NCBI GenBank assembly: GCA_910587935.1
Contig: CAJUNP010000029.1
Coordinates: 1-34,142 of the forward strand
DNA from: an uncultured Lachnospiraceae bacterium
GTDB lineage: Bacteria > Bacillota > Clostridia > Lachnospirales > Lachnospiraceae
Direction of reading: 5' to 3'
DNA: 34,142 nucleotides
In this document: positions 32,933-34,142 of the stretch, piece by piece
How positions within the stretch are numbered: position 1 is the first letter of the stretch
Layout: each line of letters starts with the position of its first letter
Program-made: the position numbers and the translations under genes
The notes under the pieces: generated by a model
Seen by the model: the letters and a program-made list of their open reading frames with translations, nothing else
What the model was told of the DNA's origin: nothing
Databases searched by the model: none

Positions 32933-32962
32933 ATTTTAGCATACTAAAGCAATAAATTTCAA
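32933..32962 (-). promoter_or_regulatory. Promoter of ilvB
   Basis: On the minus strand TTGAAA (32957-32962), an 18-bp spacer and TAAAAT (32933-32938), about 38 nt before the ATG. The leader is too short for a T-box or peptide attenuator. Confidence 0.6.
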
Positions 32963-32967
32963 TAGCA

Positions 32968-34142
32968 TTATGAAAGATTCAATAGTCTTTTTGCAAGCCT
33001 GACTGCCTCCGCCGCATCCGCCGAATAGCCGTCGGCTCCGATTTCAGCCGCGTATTCTTCCGTAATGACGGCTCCGCCTATCATAATTTTAGATTTGATC
33101 CCTTCTTCTTTTGCATAAAGAACGACTTCCCTCATCTTCTGCATTGTGGTGGTCATCAGAGCGGACAGCCCGATCAAATCCGCATGATATTGCCTAGCTG
33201 CTTCAATAATCGTTTCTTTTTTTACATTTTTCCCCAGATCCACCACTCTAAAGCCATGGTTTTTTAGCATTAATACCACCAGATTTTTACCGATATCATG
33301 AATATCGCCTTCTACCGTGGCCATAACAATGACAGGCATATTCTCGTCTTCGGCGCCTGTTCCCAGCTTTTCCTCCAAAACGGCAATAGACAGCTTCATG
33401 GCTTCCGCGCTGGCAATCAACTGCGGCAGAAAATAAGTTCCCTGATCATAATAATCTCCTACCAGGTTGATGGCAGGAAGCAGTACCTCATCCAAGAGTA
33501 TTCTGGCTTCTTCCCCCTGGGCCAGCGCTTCTTTGGTAATTCCTTCAATTCCTTTGCGGTTTCCCTTCAATACCGCATTTTTCAGAACATCCCGCAAACC
33601 AGCTTCCGAACCGGTTTCTTTCTTTTTTTCTTCGTTGGCAGCCGACGCTTCTGTGCAATATACGGCTTCTCTCTGTTTTTGTTCCTGAACCTTCCCGGCA
33701 AATTCTATATAAGCTTCGTCGGCGCCCTCTCTGTTTAAAAGCAGATCCGCAGCAAAAACAGCGCCGGCCAGCATTTCCTGACAGGGATTGGCAATAGCCA
33801 TAGTCAGACCGTTTTGAATGGCCATGGTCAGAAAAGTACTGTTTATAAAACTTCTCCCGGGCATTCCGAAGGAAATATTGGAAAGTCCGCAAACCGTCGC
33901 AAATCCTTTTTCCCGGCAGAACCGGATGGTCTGCAGCGTCTGCAGCGCCGCGTCTTTCTGGGCGCCCACCGTCGCCACAAGACCGTCCACCACAATATCC
34001 TCCTGACACAGTCCCTCTTTTAACGCCGCTTCATAAAGTACTCTGATATTCTCTTTGCGCTCCTCAAAATCTTTGGGGAGTCCCGCATCGGATAAAGGCA
34101 GCAAAATAAACATGGCGCCATATTTTTTAATAAGAGGAAGAA
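32968..34142 (-). CDS. B12-dependent methionine synthase (MetH-like), 3' part; 5' part beyond the window
   Basis: The open frame enters from the right edge (PLIKKYGAMFILLPLSDAGLPK just before and after an internal Met) and stops at 32968, giving 391 visible residues. The first about 130 are the end of a pterin-binding (methyltetrahydrofolate) barrel with VDGLVATVGAQ and GLSNISFGMPGRSFINSTFL. After a charged linker come the four-helix cobalamin cap (LLPAINLVGDYYDQGTYFLPQLIASAEAM) and the B12 Rossmann domain with VEGDIHDIGKN, where His is the lower cobalt ligand. The frame ends right after the B12 domain, so the SAM-dependent activation domain of E. coli MetH is absent, as usual in Clostridia. 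The missing N-terminus should hold a homocysteine-binding barrel; without it, a related corrinoid methyltransferase cannot be fully excluded. Confidence 0.88.
   Translation of the reverse strand, partial: LPLIKKYGAMFILLPLSDAGLPKDFEERKENIRVLYEAALKEGLCQEDIVVDGLVATVGAQKDAALQTLQTIRFCREKGFATVCGLSNISFGMPGRSFINSTFLTMAIQNGLTMAIANPCQEMLAGAVFAADLLLNREGADEAYIEFAGKVQEQKQREAVYCTEASAANEEKKKETGSEAGLRDVLKNAVLKGNRKGIEGITKEALAQGEEARILLDEVLLPAINLVGDYYDQGTYFLPQLIASAEAMKLSIAVLEEKLGTGAEDENMPVIVMATVEGDIHDIGKNLVVLMLKNHGFRVVDLGKNVKKETIIEAARQYHADLIGLSALMTTTMQKMREVVLYAKEEGIKSKIMIGGAVITEEYAAEIGADGYSADAAEAVRLAKRLLNLS

Noticed and set aside
1..34142. tRNA, rRNA, CRISPR, IS or prophage
   Set aside because: None was recognised by eye on either strand; a tRNAscan/Infernal and ISfinder run would be needed to exclude small or degraded copies.

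Overview
This 34.1-kb window looks like chromosomal DNA from an endospore-forming Gram-positive anaerobe of the class Clostridia, most likely Lachnospiraceae. The support is moderate GC with AGGAGG-type ribosome sites almost everywhere, a GerW/YtfJ-type sporulation protein, the order asp23-fakA-recG-degV, a four-cysteine L28, the block zapA - U32 protein - SEDS - PBP, a B12 methionine synthase without a fused activation domain, and NusG-II/HepI envelope proteins. No rRNA, tRNA, CRISPR array, insertion sequence or phage gene was recognised. It is mostly ordinary core genome with a few accessory spots.

Layout, left to right. 1-5069 (minus): Asp23-family protein, FakA-like kinase, RecG and a DegV/FakB-type lipid-binding protein cut off by the left edge; a terminator hairpin separates fakA from recG. 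5314-5499 (plus): rpmB with its own promoter and terminator. 5544-7909 (minus): five-gene cluster of a 101-aa unknown, a DUF2953 membrane protein, GerW, a 47-aa membrane peptide and a coiled-coil protein ending in an HPD motif. 8015-9538: accessory patch with an Rpn-family PD-(D/E)XK nuclease, gene remnants and two hairpins. 9539-15571 (minus): NUDIX hydrolase, then the division and wall block zapA, U32 protein, SEDS polymerase and PBP transpeptidase.

15710-21408 (minus): a tight run leuC-leuD-MATE-NusG_II-HepI-ruvA-ruvB, several genes joined by ATGA overlaps. 21589-23992 (plus), divergent from leuC: a chemoreceptor and an FMN-binding-like lipoprotein, closed by a bidirectional terminator. 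24080-28889 (minus): DedA protein, GT4 glycosyltransferase, OmpR-type response regulator and multi-spanning histidine kinase. 29088-32894 (minus): branched-chain amino-acid genes ilvB, two ACT-type regulatory subunits and ilvC, with a consensus promoter inside the group. 32968 to the right edge: the 3' part of a B12-dependent methionine synthase.

The genes fall into four themes: branched-chain amino-acid synthesis (ilvBNNC and leuCD; leuA, leuB and ilvD are not here), envelope construction (SEDS/PBP, ZapA, GT4, DedA, HepI), DNA repair (recG, ruvAB) and lipid phosphorylation (FakA and DegV). The observation most worth following is in the Rpn nuclease gene: a near-perfect ribosome site lies eight bases before an in-frame internal ATG, which would yield a separate 88-residue C-terminal protein, as in the intragenic antitoxins reported for E. 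coli Rpn proteins. The best promoter match for the full-length gene would make an mRNA almost without a leader.
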